This document shows, in pieces, positions 62,151-64,000 of a DNA stretch of 64,000 bases. A model generated the notes under the pieces. It was not told the DNA's origin. It did no database searches and was given only the letters and a program-made list of their open reading frames with translations. Made by a program: the position numbers and the translations under genes. The stretch covers positions 1 through 64,000 of the forward strand of contig CALXNZ010000006.1 in assembly GCA_944389885.1 (NCBI GenBank). The letters are read 5' to 3'. Origin of the DNA: an uncultured Opitutales bacterium (lineage in GTDB: Bacteria; Verrucomicrobiota; Verrucomicrobiia; Opitutales; Intestinicryptomonadaceae). Every line of letters begins with the position of its first letter. The first letter of the stretch is position 1.

Positions 62151-63341
62151 ATGATAGTCCAACCCAAAGTAAAAGGCTTTTTATGCGTCACAGCGCACCC
62201 AGAAGGATGCGCCCAAAATGTCGCCGAACAAATAGAATATGTGGAGAGTTCAGGCAAAATAAAAGAGGGCTGCAAAAGCGCCCTCATAATAGGAGCTTCC
62301 ACAGGATACGGTTTGGCGAGCCGCATATGCGCGGCGTTTGGCTGCGAAGCCTCCACCGTGGGAGTGTTTTTTGAGCGCCCCGCAGACTCCGCCAAAGAGC
62401 GCCCCGCAAGCGCGGGCTGGTACAATACGGCGGCATTTTCCGCGGAGGCAAAAAAGAGGGGCCTCTACGCGGCAAACATCAACGGCGACGCGTTTTCGGA
62501 CGCGATAAAAGAGCAAGCCATAGAAGCCATAAAAAAGAGTCCGCAAGGCAAAGTAGATCTTATCGTATATTCCCTCGCCTCCCCGCGCAGAACAGACCCG
62601 AAGACTGGACAAGTATATAAAAGCGTCCTCAAAACTGTAGGAGCGGAATTTTCCAGCAAAACTCTCGACACCGACAAAGGAGAGGTATTTTCCACTACAA
62701 TCCCGTGCGCCACAGAACAGGAAGTATTCGACACCGTAAAAACCATGGGCGGCGACGATTGGGAACTTTGGATAAAAGCCCTCGAAAATGCCGGCGTTCT
62801 GGCGGAAGGCTGCACCTCGGTGGCATATTCTTACATAGGGCCGAAACTCACCTATCCTATCTACCGCGAGGGCACGATAGGCTTGGCAAAAAAAGATCTC
62901 GAAAAAGCCGCCGACCGCATAGACTCTATATTAAAGCTGCATAGGGGAAAGGCGTTCGTATCGGTCAACAAGGCTCTTGTCACCCAGGCCAGCAGCGCGA
63001 TTCCCGTAGTGCCGCTATACCTTTCAATACTGTACAAGGTGATGAAGGAAAAGGGCATTCACGAAGACTGCATCAGGCAAATATACAGACTTTTCTCAAA
63101 ACAGTTGTACAACGGAAATTTTCTCGATTTCGACGATTGCGGAAGGGTTCGCATAGACGACCTCGAACAGAGGCGGGACGTACAAGACGCCATAATGGAA
63201 ATCTGGCCGAAAGTAGACTCGCAAAATCTGCGCCAACTCACGGATTTCGATTCCTATAAGAGCGAATTTCTCAAATTGTTCGGGTTCGGACTCCCCAAAG
63301 TGGATTACGGCAAAGATTCAAAACTTGACGCCGAAATTTGA
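62151..63341 (+). CDS. fabV: FabV-type trans-2-enoyl-ACP/CoA reductase
   Basis: The 396-residue NADH-dependent enzyme carries out the last reduction of fatty-acid elongation. The cofactor loop ALIIGASTGYGLASRI is near residue 45. The active site is Y-x8-K in SYIGPKLTYPIYREGTIG followed by AKKDLE. The opening MIVQPKVKGFLCVTAHPEGC is typical. FabV enzymes are insensitive to triclosan, in contrast to FabI. No other fab gene is in the window. Ribosome-binding site: GGAAAG, slightly far from the ATG. Confidence 0.95.
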   Translation: MIVQPKVKGFLCVTAHPEGCAQNVAEQIEYVESSGKIKEGCKSALIIGASTGYGLASRICAAFGCEASTVGVFFERPADSAKERPASAGWYNTAAFSAEAKKRGLYAANINGDAFSDAIKEQAIEAIKKSPQGKVDLIVYSLASPRRTDPKTGQVYKSVLKTVGAEFSSKTLDTDKGEVFSTTIPCATEQEVFDTVKTMGGDDWELWIKALENAGVLAEGCTSVAYSYIGPKLTYPIYREGTIGLAKKDLEKAADRIDSILKLHRGKAFVSVNKALVTQASSAIPVVPLYLSILYKVMKEKGIHEDCIRQIYRLFSKQLYNGNFLDFDDCGRVRIDDLEQRRDVQDAIMEIWPKVDSQNLRQLTDFDSYKSEFLKLFGFGLPKVDYGKDSKLDAEI

Positions 63342-63394
63342 AGACATTCGACCGCATAAAATTTGCGCTCATACCAGCAGATAAAAATTCTTAA

Positions 63395-63440
63395 AAGAGA
63401 GGCGGCCTTATATCTTCGGGGCCGTCTCTTTTATTTTTTA
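63395..63440 (+). terminator. Terminator of fabV
   Basis: GAGAGGCGGCC pairs with GGCCGTCTC (63419-63428) with a small bulge, followed by TTTTATTTTTT. The remaining 190 bases up to the next stop hold a small GGCGG-AGT-CCGCC hairpin (63450-63462) and no recognisable gene. Confidence 0.8.
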
Positions 63441-63630
63441 ACATTCGCAGGCGGAGTCCGCCGGGTTATTTTGCCAGCAAATTCAAATGCGCATCTCTTT
63501 TCCTAAAGAGCAAAGCGAATATATTGCAGAATTATTAGGAGCATAAGTTTTTACTTCTTTTCGACAAATCTAATATAACGTCTGGAATTTTGCGCAACCA
63601 AATCGACAGTGGCCGGACAAAATTCTGCGA

Positions 63631-64000
63631 TTAAGCCCCATAGATATTTATCGAAGACCAACATGCCGCCCCGGAATCCAAACATTCTAAATCCGTAATG
63701 TCTTTATGTTTTTTTATCTCCCCGAGAGCGTATTTAAACTCAAAATTCCCCTCCGCGTTTTTATTGTATAAGCGCGTTAGCCCGACACGGGCAGGTTCGC
63801 ATTTCTTAAAAGGAGCTTCTCGCGAATATTCTTCCGGGTAATTTACATTTAGAACTTCGCCGTCGGCAAACGACTTTTTAGACAAATTTTCTAAAACGAA
63901 CTCCGCCGCGTGCGCGGACGCGGCTTTTACTATATTTTCCAGCCCCCCGCAAACCCTTGAATGGCGCAATCTGTACGCCTCGTAATATTTGTTTGCAAGA
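63631..64000 (-). CDS. surE: SurE-like 5'-nucleotidase, C-terminal part (start beyond the right edge)
   Basis: The frame is open to base 64000 and covers about the last 122 residues. YYEAYRLRHSRVCGGLENI, then VLNVNYPEEYSREAP, and DLECLDSGAACWSSINIYGA correspond to the helix, the LNVNxP motif, and the final GyvSxTPL strand of SurE. SurE removes phosphate from nucleoside monophosphates. The N-terminal metal site (two adjacent Asp) lies outside. The internal TTG at 63969 is not a true start. Confidence 0.75.
   Translation of the reverse strand, partial: LANKYYEAYRLRHSRVCGGLENIVKAASAHAAEFVLENLSKKSFADGEVLNVNYPEEYSREAPFKKCEPARVGLTRLYNKNAEGNFEFKYALGEIKKHKDITDLECLDSGAACWSSINIYGA

Noticed and set aside
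63490-63546. Tiny 19-codon plus-strand frame after fabV (MRISFPKEQSEYIAELLGA)
   Set aside because: Too short to support, and it has no ribosome-binding site or promoter.
1-64000. CRISPR arrays, tRNA/rRNA genes, prophage, defence island or secondary-metabolite cluster
   Set aside because: No regularly spaced repeats, no tRNA T-loop or acceptor pattern in the gaps, and no matching protein families were found.

Overview
The window is a gene-dense bacterial chromosome segment of moderate GC content. It holds about 54 protein genes, one frameshifted gene, and gene fragments at both edges. No rRNA, tRNA, CRISPR array or complete insertion sequence is visible. The combination points to a Gram-negative member of the Verrucomicrobiota (Opitutae/Puniceicoccales-like), by inference and not by any database search. 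The supporting traits are a FadL-type outer-membrane porin, FabV, a protein with a PEP-CTERM tail, a WhiG/FliA-type sigma factor, the order rplM-rpsI-argC-J-B-D-F, and many secreted glycosidases that are not grouped into one locus.

Layout. 1-5.2 kb: an edge fragment that may be a transposase start, a secreted thioredoxin-like protein, a glycerophosphodiester phosphodiesterase, and a copper ATPase with a CopZ-like chaperone domain at its C-terminus. 5.2-11.7 kb: a tightly packed minus-strand run ribBA-ribH-nusB-ftsY-aroB-tatD-tcdA followed by a rhomboid protease. 11.7-14.5 kb: a pseudouridine synthase, a NamZ-like muramidase and a DUF2062 membrane protein. 14.7-17.1 kb: the sigma factor and a CPA-type K+/H+ antiporter. 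17.2-23.4 kb: two secreted glycosidases (GH42-like, GH78) flanking a frameshifted PEP-CTERM serine protease. 23.5-28.6 kb: a divergent pyrimidine-nucleoside phosphorylase, dxs, xseB, a ROK kinase and a TetR regulator. 28.8-30.0 kb: fadL, divergent from tetR, with two near-identical operators between them. 31-39.6 kb: a plus-strand run hemY-hemH-hemX-rnr followed by a beta-helix glycosidase and a coiled-coil exported protein. 39.7-47.1 kb: an esterase, the arginine pathway, and ribosomal proteins S9 and L13 behind a leader hairpin. 47.3-54.7 kb: an SBF-like transporter, a tail-specific protease, a DedA/YqaA protein, pssA coupled to a RelE-like gene, an EF-hand protein and ribokinase. 54.9-64 kb: a large DUF6259-like glycosidase, mannose-1-phosphate guanylyltransferase, a thioredoxin, a GH43-like lipoprotein, a polyprenyl synthase, fabV and the C-terminal part of SurE.

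How the genes work together. Most of the window is core metabolism: riboflavin, heme, arginine, isoprenoid precursors (dxs, ispA), phospholipid and fatty-acid synthesis. Envelope and RNA maintenance are also represented (ftsY, ctp, rhomboid, rnr). Interspersed secreted enzymes suggest growth on complex host or plant glycans containing rhamnose, galactose and possibly mucin-like sugars. I saw no defence island, secondary-metabolite cluster or phage. The most unusual points are the copA/copZ fusion with an internal ribosome-binding site, a RibBA whose cyclohydrolase half has lost its zinc ligands, a nucleoside phosphorylase without its signature loop, a solitary RelE-like gene coupled to pssA, and a large glycosidase-like protein with an apparent amidotransferase-like insertion.
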